A DNA stretch of 12,316 bases. Source: an uncultured Lachnospiraceae bacterium (GTDB lineage Bacteria > Bacillota > Clostridia > Lachnospirales > Lachnospiraceae). Below the pieces are notes generated by a model. That model made no database searches, was not told where the DNA came from, and saw only the letters and a program-made list of their open reading frames with translations. Of this stretch, positions 5,466 to 12,316 are shown in pieces. The translations under genes were made by a program, and so were the position numbers. The stretch spans positions 1 through 12,316 of the forward strand of contig CAMZDH010000006.1 of assembly GCA_947305345.1 (NCBI GenBank), given 5' to 3'. How positions within the stretch are numbered: the stretch's first letter is position 1; each line of letters begins with the position of its first letter.

Positions 5466-7730
5466 ATGAATTCTCTGAACAACCTGAATCCTCAGCAGCT
5501 GGAAGCGGTCCAAACGACAGAAGGACCGCTTTTGGTTCTTGCCGGCGCGGGCTCCGGAAAGACCCGTGTGCTGACGCAGCGCATTGCTTATCTCATCGAG
5601 GACGGCATCGCGGACCCCTACGAGATCCTTGCGATCACGTTCACGAACAAGGCCGCGAAGGAAATGCGGGAGCGCGTCCTCCGGCTCGTGGAGTACGGCG
5701 ACGCGGTCTGGGTCGCGACCTTCCATTCGACCTGCGTCCGCATTCTCAGAAGGTTCGCGGACCGGCTGGGCTATTCGACGGAGTTCACGATCTACGACGC
5801 GGACGACCAGCGGACCGCGATGCGGCACATCATCAAGGATCTGGAGCTCGACCCGAAGAAGTTCAAGGAGCGGAAGCTCGTCGCCCTGATCTCCGCGTAC
5901 AAAAACGCGCACGTGACCGTGGATGACCTCTACAAGGAGGGCATGAACGACGTCGCGAAGCGGACGGAGGCCGAGATCTACGAAGCGTATGAAAAGCGCC
6001 TGAAGAGCAATCAGGCGATGGATTTTGACGATCTTCTCTTAAAGACGGTCGAGCTGTTTGAGAAAAACGACGACGTGCTGAAGCTCTATCAGCGCCGGTT
6101 CAGATATATTCTCGTGGACGAGTATCAGGACACGAATCCGGTGCAGTTCCGGTTCGTGTACCTCCTTGCGAAGGAACATCAAAACATCATGGTCGTCGGT
6201 GACGACGATCAGTCGATCTACCGGTTCCGCGGCGCGGACATCCGGAACATCCTGGACTTTGAAAAGCATTTTCCGGGGACGAACGTCGTGAAGCTCGAGC
6301 AGAATTACCGCTCGACGACGCACATCCTGGACGTCGCGAACGCGGCGATCTCGAGGAACCGCGGACGGAAGGACAAGCACCTCTGGTCCGCGCTCGGAAA
6401 GGGCAGCGACGTCGTCTTCCGGCAGTACGACTCCGGAAAACAGGAAGCGGAGGAGATCATCCGGAAGATCCGGGAAAAGGTGCGGAACGCGGAATACGAC
6501 TACTCGGATTTCGCGATCCTCTACCGGACGAACAACCAGTCGCGTCTCTTTGAAGAAGCCTGCATCAACCGGAACGTCCCGTATACGCTCGTTGGCGGCG
6601 TCAATTTCTATCAGCGCGCCGAGATCAAGGACATGCTCGCCTACCTCAAGGTGATCGCGGGCGCCGTGGACGCGCAGGCCCTCGAACGGGCGCTGCAGGT
6701 GTCGAAGCGCGGCATCGGCGACGCGACCGTCGTCCGGCTGCAGAAATACGCGGACGCGAACGGGCTCACGCTCTTTGAAGCCGTCTCCCGCGCGGACACG
6801 GTGCCGGGCGTCGAACGGGCGCGGGGAAAGCTGAAGGAATTCACGGACCTCATTTTAGAACTTCGGAAGGACGCGAAGGAGGAATCGCTCGACGACCTTC
6901 TCCGGGACGTCTACGAAAAGACGGATTACGCGTCCGTCCTGGACGAATTCGAAGACGACAAGCAGGAGCAGAAACTCGAGAACGTCGAGGAACTGATCTC
7001 GAAGGCGAAGGACTTTGAGCTGCAGTGGGCCGAGGAGCATCCGCCGACGCTCGGGGATTTCCTCGAGGAAGTCGCGCTGATCAGCGACATCGACACCGTC
7101 GAAGACGGCAAGAACCGCGTGCTTCTCATCACGGTCCACGGCGCGAAGGGGCTCGAGTTCCCGGTCGTGTTTCTGGCCGGCCTCGAAGAAGGCGTTTTCC
7201 CGTCGTACCTTTCGGTCGCGGACGAGGATCCGATGGCGCTCGAAGAGGAACGGCGGCTCTTTTACGTCGGCGTCACGCGGGCGAAGAAGGAACTATACCT
7301 TTCCGCGGCGGCGAGCCGGCTCGTCAACGGAAACTTTCAGTGGACCGAAATCTCCCGGTTCGTCGCGGACATCCCCGGAGCGCTCGTGGAAAAGGACGTC
7401 GTCGACAACGGATTTTCGAGAAGGCCCGCGGAGCGTCCGTTCGGCAACCCGGCAGGCCGGACGTTCGGAACGGCTTCGCCTTATGGCTTCACGCCGGCCC
7501 CGGAAAAGCCGCGCCCGCCGGTTCACGAGACCTTCGGCCGGACGTTTACGATCGTGAAGGCAGCTTCGCTCGATTACAAGGAAGGCGACCGGGTGCGGCA
7601 CGTCAAATTCGGCGAAGGCACCGTGACGAAGATCGTCGACGGCAAAAAGGATTACGAGGTCACGGTGAACTTCGACAGTGTCGGCGAACGGGTCCTGATG
7701 GCGGGCTTCGCGAAGCTCGTGAAAATCTGA
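5466..7730 (+). CDS. pcrA: ATP-dependent 3'-5' DNA helicase PcrA (UvrD/Rep family, SF1A)
   Basis: PcrA unwinds DNA in nucleotide excision repair, rolling-circle plasmid replication and clearing of stalled RNA polymerase. The 754-residue length fits Gram-positive PcrA. Helicase motifs are all present in order: Q-motif region NPQQLEAV (8-15), Walker A AGAGSGKT (26-33), Ia TFTNKAA (59-65), TFHST (85-89), Walker B VDEYQDTN (217-224), III GDDDQSIYRFRGA (245-257), IV QNYRS (279-283), V VHGAKGLEFP (557-566) and VI VGVTRAKK (601-608). After a Pro/Phe/Gly-rich linker (about 650-700) comes a Tudor-like C-terminal module, GDRVRHVKFGEGTV (707-720), known in PcrA to contact RNA polymerase. ATG 5466 is chosen because AGGAG lies at 5455-5459 and the protein then begins at the usual family N-terminus. 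The open frame extends to 5352, but that part overlaps the lipoprotein gene and terminator. No promoter is evident in the 27 bases between terminator and start. Confidence 0.96.
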   Translation: MNSLNNLNPQQLEAVQTTEGPLLVLAGAGSGKTRVLTQRIAYLIEDGIADPYEILAITFTNKAAKEMRERVLRLVEYGDAVWVATFHSTCVRILRRFADRLGYSTEFTIYDADDQRTAMRHIIKDLELDPKKFKERKLVALISAYKNAHVTVDDLYKEGMNDVAKRTEAEIYEAYEKRLKSNQAMDFDDLLLKTVELFEKNDDVLKLYQRRFRYILVDEYQDTNPVQFRFVYLLAKEHQNIMVVGDDDQSIYRFRGADIRNILDFEKHFPGTNVVKLEQNYRSTTHILDVANAAISRNRGRKDKHLWSALGKGSDVVFRQYDSGKQEAEEIIRKIREKVRNAEYDYSDFAILYRTNNQSRLFEEACINRNVPYTLVGGVNFYQRAEIKDMLAYLKVIAGAVDAQALERALQVSKRGIGDATVVRLQKYADANGLTLFEAVSRADTVPGVERARGKLKEFTDLILELRKDAKEESLDDLLRDVYEKTDYASVLDEFEDDKQEQKLENVEELISKAKDFELQWAEEHPPTLGDFLEEVALISDIDTVEDGKNRVLLITVHGAKGLEFPVVFLAGLEEGVFPSYLSVADEDPMALEEERRLFYVGVTRAKKELYLSAAASRLVNGNFQWTEISRFVADIPGALVEKDVVDNGFSRRPAERPFGNPAGRTFGTASPYGFTPAPEKPRPPVHETFGRTFTIVKAASLDYKEGDRVRHVKFGEGTVTKIVDGKKDYEVTVNFDSVGERVLMAGFAKLVKI

Positions 7731-7770
7731 GGCGGATTGTAAAATTAACAGAACGTTCACAGGTTATCGA

Positions 7771-7799
7771 TTGATTTCCCGGGCGTTTCATAGTATGAT
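7771..7799 (+). promoter_or_regulatory. Sigma-A-type promoter for the small membrane protein
   Basis: TTGATT (7771-7776) and TATGAT (7794-7799) stand 17 bases apart, close to the TTGACA/TATAAT consensus (four and five matches of six). The predicted start near 7806 is about 26 bases before the ATG at 7832. An eight-base palindrome GAACGTTC (7751-7758) lies just upstream of the -35 box; its role, if any, is unknown. The promoter may also feed rlmD and the hydrolase gene if the downstream hairpin is leaky. Confidence 0.7.
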
Positions 7800-7831
7800 G
7801 GATTCAGCGAGAAAGAAAGGAGAGTGGTCTG

Positions 7832-8068
7832 ATGTTGGAGTGGTTGAAAAGCTTAGGGGCGGAAAAGGCTCCGGTGGTCGTGGAAGCGCCCGAGACGGAT
7901 GAAAAGAAGATCCTGAAACTGGTGCTCATCATTTTGTGCAGCGTATTACTTGCGGCAGGGATCGCATTTCTCGTATACCGCCTGATTAAAAAATACGGCG
8001 AACAGGATTACGGCGATTACGAAGACACCGATGAAGACGAGGATTTCTTCGAAGGCGAGAATGCATAA
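7832..8068 (+). CDS. Small single-pass membrane protein with highly acidic C-terminal tail
   Basis: The product is 78 residues and of unrecognised family. Residues 1-27 form a short polar N-terminus with an amphipathic start (MLEWLKSL) and a DEKK cluster. Residues 28-49 form one strong hydrophobic segment. A basic RLIKK patch (50-54) follows. Residues 57-78 are dominated by Asp and Glu with several Tyr and Phe, and contain no basic residue. No cleavage site for a signal peptide is apparent, so it is probably a bitopic membrane protein. Basic residues flank both sides of the helix, so orientation is unclear. AAAGGAG (7816-7822) is nine bases before the ATG, and a good promoter lies upstream, which supports a real gene despite its size. 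A hairpin follows eight bases after the stop. Function is unknown. Confidence 0.8.
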   Translation: MLEWLKSLGAEKAPVVVEAPETDEKKILKLVLIILCSVLLAAGIAFLVYRLIKKYGEQDYGDYEDTDEDEDFFEGENA

Positions 8069-8075
8069 AACGGAG

Positions 8076-8108
8076 ACGGCGGGCCGGTGCTGAGCTTTGG
8101 CCCGCCGT
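8076..8108 (+). terminator. GC-rich hairpin after the small membrane protein (possible weak terminator)
   Basis: ACGGCGGGCC (8076-8085) pairs perfectly with GGCCCGCCGT (8099-8108) over ten bases with a 13-base loop. It is very stable but is followed by TACCATGTTTAC rather than a T-run. It may therefore be a partial terminator, an attenuator or an mRNA-stabilising 3' end. An A-run (8067-8070) lies before the stem. Confidence 0.5.
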
Positions 8109-8116
8109 TACCATGT

Positions 8117-8158
8117 TTACCGGAGGAAACCGGAACAGGCCGGTAACCGGAGGAAACA
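8117..8158 (+). repeat. Duplicated 12-base Shine-Dalgarno unit with intervening hairpin before rlmD
   Basis: The 12-mer ACCGGAGGAAAC occurs at 8119-8130 and again at 8146-8157. The second copy puts GGAGG five bases before ATG 8159 and is the working ribosome binding site. TTACCGG (8117-8123) can pair with CCGGTAA (8140-8146), which would place most of the first copy's GGAGG in the loop. The repeats are seen directly. Whether the first copy acts as a standby ribosome site or is only a small duplication is unknown. Confidence 0.7.
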
Positions 8159-9541
8159 ATGAAAAAAGGTCAGATTTACCAGGGGGTAGCCGGGGAGATC
8201 AAGTTCCCGAATCGGACCGTCGTGAAGACTGAAGAGGGCGAACTCTGCACCGTCGCCAACGCATTGCCGGGGCAGGTCGTGGAGTTTCGCGTGGAGAAGG
8301 TGAAAAACGGCCGTTTTGAGGGCCGTCTTCTCCAGGTGATCAAGAAGTCGGAGAGTGAGACCGCAAAGGAAATATGCCCCCATTTCGGCGTTTGCGGGGG
8401 CTGTTTATATCAGAGTCTGCCCTACATTCACCAGCTGAGGCTGAAAGAGTATCAGATCCGGCAGCTTTTAGACCGTTTGGACGACGAATACAAGTGGGAA
8501 GGCATCAAGGCGAGCCCGCGGGAATTCGGCTACCGCAACAAGATGGAATATTCCTTCGGCAACGAAGTGGTGGACGGTCCGCTGACCGTGGGACTCCACA
8601 AGCGGGGCGGATTCTACGACATCGTGCCGGTCCGCGACTGTAAGATCGTGGACGAGGATTTCCGGATGATCCTGATGATGACGGAGATCTATTTCCGGGC
8701 GCTGAAGATCCCGTTCTTTCACAAAATGGCGCACGAGGGCGTCCTGCGTTACCTGGTCGTCCGGAAAGGTCTGAAGACCGGTGACATCATGGTCGCGCTC
8801 GTCACGACCTCGGCGCTTGACCGTTCGGTCGCGGAGGGCTTCGCGGAGCAGCTGCGGTCCGTGACGACGCAGGGGAAGATCGTCTCGATCCTGCACATGA
8901 TCTCCGACCGTCCGTCGGACGTCGTGTCGGCGGAGCGCATCGAAGTGCTCTACGGGCAGGATTACTTTTACGAAGAGCTGTTCCAGCTGAAATTCAAGAT
9001 CACGCCGTTCGCATTCTTCCAGACGAATACGTTCGCCGCGGAGGTGCTCTACGAGACCGTCCGCGGGTATCTCGGCACGATGAAGGACAAGCAGGTCTTT
9101 GACCTCTACTGCGGCGCGGGCACGATCTCTCAGGTCCTCGCGCCGGCGGCGAAAAAGGTCATCGGCATCGAGATCGTTCACGAAGCGGTCGTCGCCGCGC
9201 GGGAGAATGCGGTGATGAACGGCCTCACGAACTGTGAATTCATCGAGGGCGACGTCGGCGAGGTCCTGTCCGGCATCACGGAACTGCCGGACATCATCGT
9301 GCTCGATCCGCCGCGCGAAGGGATCCATCCGAAGACCCTGAAAAGGATCATCGATTTCGGCGTGGACCGCATTGTTTATATTTCCTGCAAGCCGACGTCC
9401 CTTGTCCGGGACATCGAGGTCATGCAGCAGGCAGGGTATCTTCTGGAGCGGGCATCGGCGATCGACATGTTCGTCGGCACGCAGAACATTGAAACGGTCG
9501 CGGTGCTTTCGAAGACGCGGAACAGAGGCGTGCGTTCATAG
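8159..9541 (+). CDS. rlmD: 23S rRNA (uracil-C5)-methyltransferase, RlmD/TrmA family with Fe-S site
   Basis: This enzyme transfers a methyl group from S-adenosylmethionine to C5 of a uracil in 23S rRNA (U1939 for RlmD in E. coli; some Gram-positive members also act on U747). The length of 460 is normal. An N-terminal TRAM-like RNA-binding domain spans about 1-62. Cysteines C73, C79, C82 and C161 follow the C-x5-C-x2-C...C pattern of the 4Fe-4S cluster known in RlmD. SAM motif I is FDLYCGAGT (314-322), acidic motif GIEIV (336-340), DPPREGIHP (383-391), and the catalytic cysteine is C410 in YISCKPTSLVRDI. The C-terminal glutamate-bearing motif is TQNIETVAVL (441-450). ATG 8159 has GGAGG five bases upstream. 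The stop TAG is at 9539-9541; the hydrolase starts 20 bases later. Which uracil it modifies cannot be decided from sequence, so the symbol is a family-level label. Confidence 0.92.
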   Translation: MKKGQIYQGVAGEIKFPNRTVVKTEEGELCTVANALPGQVVEFRVEKVKNGRFEGRLLQVIKKSESETAKEICPHFGVCGGCLYQSLPYIHQLRLKEYQIRQLLDRLDDEYKWEGIKASPREFGYRNKMEYSFGNEVVDGPLTVGLHKRGGFYDIVPVRDCKIVDEDFRMILMMTEIYFRALKIPFFHKMAHEGVLRYLVVRKGLKTGDIMVALVTTSALDRSVAEGFAEQLRSVTTQGKIVSILHMISDRPSDVVSAERIEVLYGQDYFYEELFQLKFKITPFAFFQTNTFAAEVLYETVRGYLGTMKDKQVFDLYCGAGTISQVLAPAAKKVIGIEIVHEAVVAARENAVMNGLTNCEFIEGDVGEVLSGITELPDIIVLDPPREGIHPKTLKRIIDFGVDRIVYISCKPTSLVRDIEVMQQAGYLLERASAIDMFVGTQNIETVAVLSKTRNRGVRS

Positions 9542-9561
9542 TGTTTCCAGGGAGGAATGAA

Positions 9562-10485
9562 ATGAGAGAAGAGTTTTTCGTGCCGTCGAACGACGGACAG
9601 ACCAAACTGCACGGATACGTCTGGCAGCCGGAGGGACAGCCGAAGGCCGTCCTGCAGCTCGTGCACGGCATGGTGGAGTACATCGGCCGCTATGACGCGT
9701 TCGCCTGCGCCGCGGCGTCAAACGGCTACGCGGTCATCGGCCACGACCATCTGGGCCACGGCCAGAGCCTGACCGGACCGGACAAAAAAGGCTATTTTGC
9801 CCACAAGGACGGCGACAAGATCCTGATCGAGGACATGCACCGGATCACGGAAGAAGGGAAGAAGCGCTTCCCGGGGCTTCCGGTCATCATTCTCGGGCAC
9901 AGCATGGGCTCCTTCCTCGTGAGAAGGTACCTCGCGGAATACAGTAACGACGTCAAGGCGGCGATCGTCATGGGCACGGGCTTCATTCCGGGCGCGCTCG
10001 CGGGCGTCGGCAGGACCGTCGCGAAGATCGACCGGGCGTTCAAGGGCGAATTCCACCCGAGCAAGACTTTGACCGCGCTTGCCGTCGGCAGCAACAACAA
10101 GCCGTTCGAGCCCGCGAGGACCCCGGTCGACTGGCTCTCCAGAAATACGGAAAACGTCGACCGCTACATGGCGGACGAGAACTGCGGCTATCTCTTCACG
10201 ACGGGCGCCTACGTCGATTTCTTCACGTTCATCGGCGACCTCGCGAAGAAAAAGATCGTTGAGAAAATGCGGAAAGACCTGCCGATCCTGATCATCTCCG
10301 GCGAGCTCGATCCGGTCGGCGGTAAGCCGGCCTGCGAAAAGCTGCTCGCGCAGTATAAGGAGCTCGGCATGGAATGCGTCACGCTGAAGCTCTATCCGGA
10401 GGACCGCCACGAGATCCTGAACGAAGTGGACCGCGAGCAGGTCTACAAGGACATCGTCGCGTGGATGGACGGCGTCCTCGCGTAA
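9562..10485 (+). CDS. Alpha/beta hydrolase, monoacylglycerol lipase-like (serine aminopeptidase S33 fold)
   Basis: A 307-residue cytoplasmic hydrolase, probably a lysophospholipase or monoglyceride lipase. The oxyanion segment HGMVEY is at 35-40, and the HDHLGHGQS motif at 61-69 is typical of this family. The nucleophile elbow GHSMG (112-116) gives S114. The acid is probably D250 in SGELDPVGG and the base H283 in EDRHEILNE, so the full catalytic triad is present. There is no signal peptide. ATG 9562 is chosen because GGGAGG (9550-9555) sits six bases before it. The frame also has a GTG at 9541 that overlaps the last base of the rlmD stop codon, but it has no better binding site and would add seven atypical residues. 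It is probably co-transcribed with rlmD and ends 16 bases before a strong terminator. The natural substrate is not known. Confidence 0.9.
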   Translation: MREEFFVPSNDGQTKLHGYVWQPEGQPKAVLQLVHGMVEYIGRYDAFACAAASNGYAVIGHDHLGHGQSLTGPDKKGYFAHKDGDKILIEDMHRITEEGKKRFPGLPVIILGHSMGSFLVRRYLAEYSNDVKAAIVMGTGFIPGALAGVGRTVAKIDRAFKGEFHPSKTLTALAVGSNNKPFEPARTPVDWLSRNTENVDRYMADENCGYLFTTGAYVDFFTFIGDLAKKKIVEKMRKDLPILIISGELDPVGGKPACEKLLAQYKELGMECVTLKLYPEDRHEILNEVDREQVYKDIVAWMDGVLA

Positions 10486-10501
10486 GGCTGCGCATTACGG
10501 A

Positions 10502-10538
10502 AAAAGCCCGGCAGACGAAAACGGTCTGCCGGGCTTTT
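10502..10538. terminator. Bidirectional intrinsic terminator between convergent genes
   Basis: AAAAGCCCGGCAGAC (10502-10516) pairs perfectly with GTCTGCCGGGCTTTT (10524-10538): 15 pairs around a seven-base loop. The A-run on the left and T-run on the right make it work on both strands. It serves the hydrolase gene ending at 10485 and the minus-strand gene ending at 10555. Confidence 0.92.
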
Positions 10539-10554
10539 CATATGGGAAACCTGT

Positions 10555-11694
10555 TTATATCACGGTTCCTTCGGGGTTTAAGAACAGGGCGCCCGGGGTC
10601 GTGATGACCGCGCCGCCGTTTATATAGCGTTCCTTCAGCGCCTCTTCGAGGCGGTTGTGCGTCTCCCATTCGGCCGGCGGCGTCTCCTTGTAGGAAAGCG
10701 GGAAGACGAAATTGAAGACGTCCTCGCCGTTTCCGCGGGCCGGAAAACGCGAGAAAAGGTTTCCGAAACGGACGATGTTCGAATCGTCGCCGATGAGTTC
10801 GACGATCGTCGGGTCCAGGAGCCAGGAGAGGCAGTAGACGCATTTGAAATCGCATTCCGGATAATGCGTCTTCGCGGTCTGCATGGCCCGCTCTAAAAGC
10901 GGCAGGATGTAATCCGGCGCGAGGTTCGCGCCTTTGCCGATGTGGAGGTTTAAGACGGTGTCGCCGGGCTTCAGCACTTCCTTCCAGTCGCTCTTCTGCA
11001 GGATCGCGGGCGATTTGGCAATGATCTCGCCGGTCTTCGTCGCGAGGTGCCCTTCATAAGTGGTCTCCGTCTCATTGAAGACCGTCGTGAAACAGCCGCG
11101 TTCGTCCTCATAGCCCGGATTGCCGAGCCGGTGGCCGGTGCGGTGGAACCGGAGCCCCTCGCTCATCATCGCGAGATAGTCGCCGGTCGCGGGATTCTGG
11201 AAGAAGTGGACGCGGGCGATCATCGTATGGATCTCAAACTGGAAACCGGCGCCCTGATGGAAAATATCGGCCTTCATGTAGTGGCAGAGCCAGCCGAAAT
11301 ACAGCCGGTTGAGCCCCGGCTTGCCGGTCCGCCGGTGAACGGTCTTCATCGAAGAATAGAAGGCGGGCATCATGCTTTGCATTTCCGCTTCGGTAAAACC
11401 GCGCCGCAGGTATTCCTTCGCGCCCTCCGGGACGTTCGGCAATAAGATCAGCACCGGCACGAACCGGTTCAGAAGGTCGTCCTCAGTCATCGGGAACGGG
11501 GTCTTCCGGATCTCCGGCATCGGCACCTCCCGGATGATCTTCGAGAAGCGCAGCGCTTGCTCGAACGCGGCCGGCTCGTTCCGAAGCCGCTTCGCCGCCT
11601 CCAGCGTGTCGTCCAGATACTCGCGCAGAACGTGATATTCGGCCTCGATCTTCCGGATCGATGCTTCGCTCGCAAACTCCGCCCATGGATCCAT
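10555..11694 (-). CDS. GNAT-like acyltransferase domain protein (two-domain DUF5596-type)
   Basis: The 379-residue product resembles a family of Bacillota proteins usually named acyltransferase domain-containing protein, with a helical N-terminal domain (about 1-130) and a GNAT-like C-terminal domain (about 131-318). Recognisable stretches are GLNRLYFGWLCHY (127-139), FEIHTMIARVHFF (153-165), the SEGLRFHRTGHRLG segment (178-191), then TVLNLHIGKGANL (246-258), which looks like the beta strand and turn of the acyl-donor half. CVYCLSWLLDP (285-295) is the most typical family signature. C201, C281, C285 and C288 are present, but no metal motif is claimed. A strong GAAGGAGGAG-type site (plus-strand bases 11701-11710) precedes ATG 11694. 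It is divergent from the HAD phosphatase gene and convergent with the hydrolase gene. The family is recalled by sequence resemblance; substrate and biological role are unknown. Confidence 0.8.
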   Translation of the reverse strand: MDPWAEFASEASIRKIEAEYHVLREYLDDTLEAAKRLRNEPAAFEQALRFSKIIREVPMPEIRKTPFPMTEDDLLNRFVPVLILLPNVPEGAKEYLRRGFTEAEMQSMMPAFYSSMKTVHRRTGKPGLNRLYFGWLCHYMKADIFHQGAGFQFEIHTMIARVHFFQNPATGDYLAMMSEGLRFHRTGHRLGNPGYEDERGCFTTVFNETETTYEGHLATKTGEIIAKSPAILQKSDWKEVLKPGDTVLNLHIGKGANLAPDYILPLLERAMQTAKTHYPECDFKCVYCLSWLLDPTIVELIGDDSNIVRFGNLFSRFPARGNGEDVFNFVFPLSYKETPPAEWETHNRLEEALKERYINGGAVITTPGALFLNPEGTVI

Positions 11695-11746
11695 GCTTGT
11701 CTCCTCCTTCGCAATGCGTTTTCCGCGCCGGGGCTTTTTCGGGTCC

Positions 11747-11821
11747 CATTGTTTTTTTATCGCAAAGTAGTGGAAAATGCAATTCTTTTGTGCTATATTT
11801 TATAAGTTGCATTGTTTTTTT
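11747..11821. repeat. AT-rich divergent intergenic region with direct and inverted repeats
   Basis: The 12-mer CATTGTTTTTTT occurs at 11747-11758 and 11810-11821, 63 bases apart. Between them AATGCAA (11776-11782) and TTGCATT (11807-11813) form a perfect seven-base inverted repeat that encloses the -10 region of the HAD gene promoter. Related CAATGC also lies at 11712-11717 near the minus-strand start codon. The arrangement could be an operator for a dimeric regulator, but T-rich repeats can arise by chance. Confidence 0.5.
11771..11799 (+). promoter_or_regulatory. Extended -10 promoter for the HAD-IIA gene
   Basis: TGCTATATT (11791-11799) is an extended -10 element with TATATT as its core. 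TGGAAA (11771-11776), a four-of-six match to the -35 consensus, lies exactly 17 bases upstream. The start would fall near 11806, inside or next to the inverted repeat arm TTGCATT. The TA-rich block 11794-11805 could also act as a -10 for the divergent gene, but no convincing -35 is seen on that strand. Confidence 0.6.
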
Positions 11822-11839
11822 GAAAGGATCGGCGGGAGA

Positions 11840-12316
11840 ATGCTTGAAAAGGCGGACGATCAGCGGTTTTTTGACGTGCTCGGGCGCGACGCGTCGGAGC
11901 TCGCAAAGAAAAAACTGTGGCTGCTCGACATGGACGGCACGATCTATGAGGAGGACCGCGTCTTTTCCGGCACGGTTCCGTTCCTCAAAGAGATCCGCCG
12001 GCTTGGCGGGCGGTATATGATGCTGACAAACAACTCCTCGAGATCCGTCGCCGATTACGTGAAAAAAGTGCGGAAGATGGGGATCGACGCGTCGGAAGAC
12101 GATTTCTTCACCTCCGTCCACGCAACGATCCTGTACTTAAAGGAGCATCACCCCGGCGAGCGGATCTACGCGCAGGGCACGTGGTCGTTCATCCGCCAGC
12201 TGAAGGACGCGGGGCTCGACGTCACGGAGGCGTTCGACCGGTCGGCGACCGTGATCCTCGTCGGCTTTGACACCGAGCTTACGTTTGAGAAAATGAGGCG
12301 GACGACCGAACTCCTG
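11840..12316 (+). CDS. HAD-IIA family phosphatase (NagD-like), 3' end outside window
   Basis: The frame is open from ATG 11840 to the last base of the window and gives 159 residues of a protein that is normally about 260-280 long. HAD motif I is LLDMDGTIY (28-36), with nucleophile D30 and acid/base D32. Motif II is LTNNSSRS (62-69), the typical TNNSS form of the HAD-IIA (NagD, AraL, phosphoglycolate/pyridoxal phosphatase) group. The cap domain begins near residue 75, with VGFDTELTFEKM near the end. The N-terminal 24 residues before motif I are longer than in many relatives. ATG 11840 has AAAGGA (11823-11828) eleven bases upstream and GGGAG (11834-11838) too close to the start. A GTG at codon 13 is a weaker alternative. 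Expected role: cytoplasmic dephosphorylation of small phosphorylated metabolites; the substrate is unknown. Confidence 0.9.
   Translation, partial: MLEKADDQRFFDVLGRDASELAKKKLWLLDMDGTIYEEDRVFSGTVPFLKEIRRLGGRYMMLTNNSSRSVADYVKKVRKMGIDASEDDFFTSVHATILYLKEHHPGERIYAQGTWSFIRQLKDAGLDVTEAFDRSATVILVGFDTELTFEKMRRTTELL

Noticed and set aside
7751..7758. LexA (SOS) box before the small membrane protein or after pcrA
   Set aside because: GAACGTTC has the two half-sites joined directly, while the Gram-positive LexA box needs four bases between GAAC and GTTC.
8076..8157. Riboswitch in the leader of rlmD
   Set aside because: Only two simple hairpins and a duplicated ribosome site are seen; no known aptamer core was recognised.
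11483..12121. Minus-strand open frame running across the divergent gap and into the HAD gene
   Set aside because: It covers the promoter region and the antisense of two recognisable genes and matches no family.

Overview
The window looks like chromosomal DNA from a GC-rich member of the Bacillota, most likely a Clostridia relative (Lachnospiraceae or Oscillospiraceae type). The reasons are strong AGGAGG-type ribosome binding sites, sigma-A-like promoters in short AT-rich gaps, and the families present: a PcrA-type helicase, a YdjI-type SPFH protein with a zinc ribbon, an RsgI-like domain, and a two-domain GNAT-like acyltransferase. This assignment is inference; there is no rRNA or other marker gene. 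Gene density is high and the longest gap between genes is 145 bases, so no stretch over 300 bases lacks a gene. I see no insertion sequence, phage gene, CRISPR array or tRNA.

Layout, left to right. (1) Positions 3-1577 hold the C-terminal three quarters of a zinc/cadmium/lead-type P1B ATPase, followed by a MATE multidrug exporter (1633-3054). A hairpin overlaps the only candidate ribosome binding site of the exporter. (2) Positions 3083-5438 form a self-contained two-gene unit. It has a promoter, a YdjI-type SPFH protein with a C-terminal zinc ribbon (3145-4146), a lipoprotein (4174-5382) and a strong intrinsic terminator. The lipoprotein joins an RsgI-like extracytoplasmic domain to three clusters of DnaJ-type CxxCxGxG zinc fingers (38 cysteines). 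It is the most unusual gene here. (3) The next block is pcrA (5466-7730), a small single-span membrane protein with a very acidic tail and its own promoter (7832-8068), a RlmD-family 23S rRNA methyltransferase (8159-9541), and a monoglyceride-lipase-like alpha/beta hydrolase (9562-10485). A perfect 15-bp bidirectional terminator closes it. (4) On the minus strand is a GNAT-like acyltransferase family protein (10555-11694). Divergent from it is the 5' part of a HAD-IIA phosphatase (11840 to the window end). The AT-rich 145-base gap between them carries a promoter, an inverted repeat and a direct repeat.

Most genes are housekeeping or common efflux functions. The candidate for an undescribed system is the SPFH plus Cys-rich lipoprotein unit. 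A cytoplasmic or membrane-associated SPFH scaffold with a zinc ribbon is co-expressed with an exported, membrane-anchored zinc-finger array that has an RsgI-type, possibly self-cleaving, sensor-like domain but no anti-sigma or transmembrane domain. Its role (envelope stress, zinc or redox sensing, or protein folding outside the membrane) is not known from the sequence.
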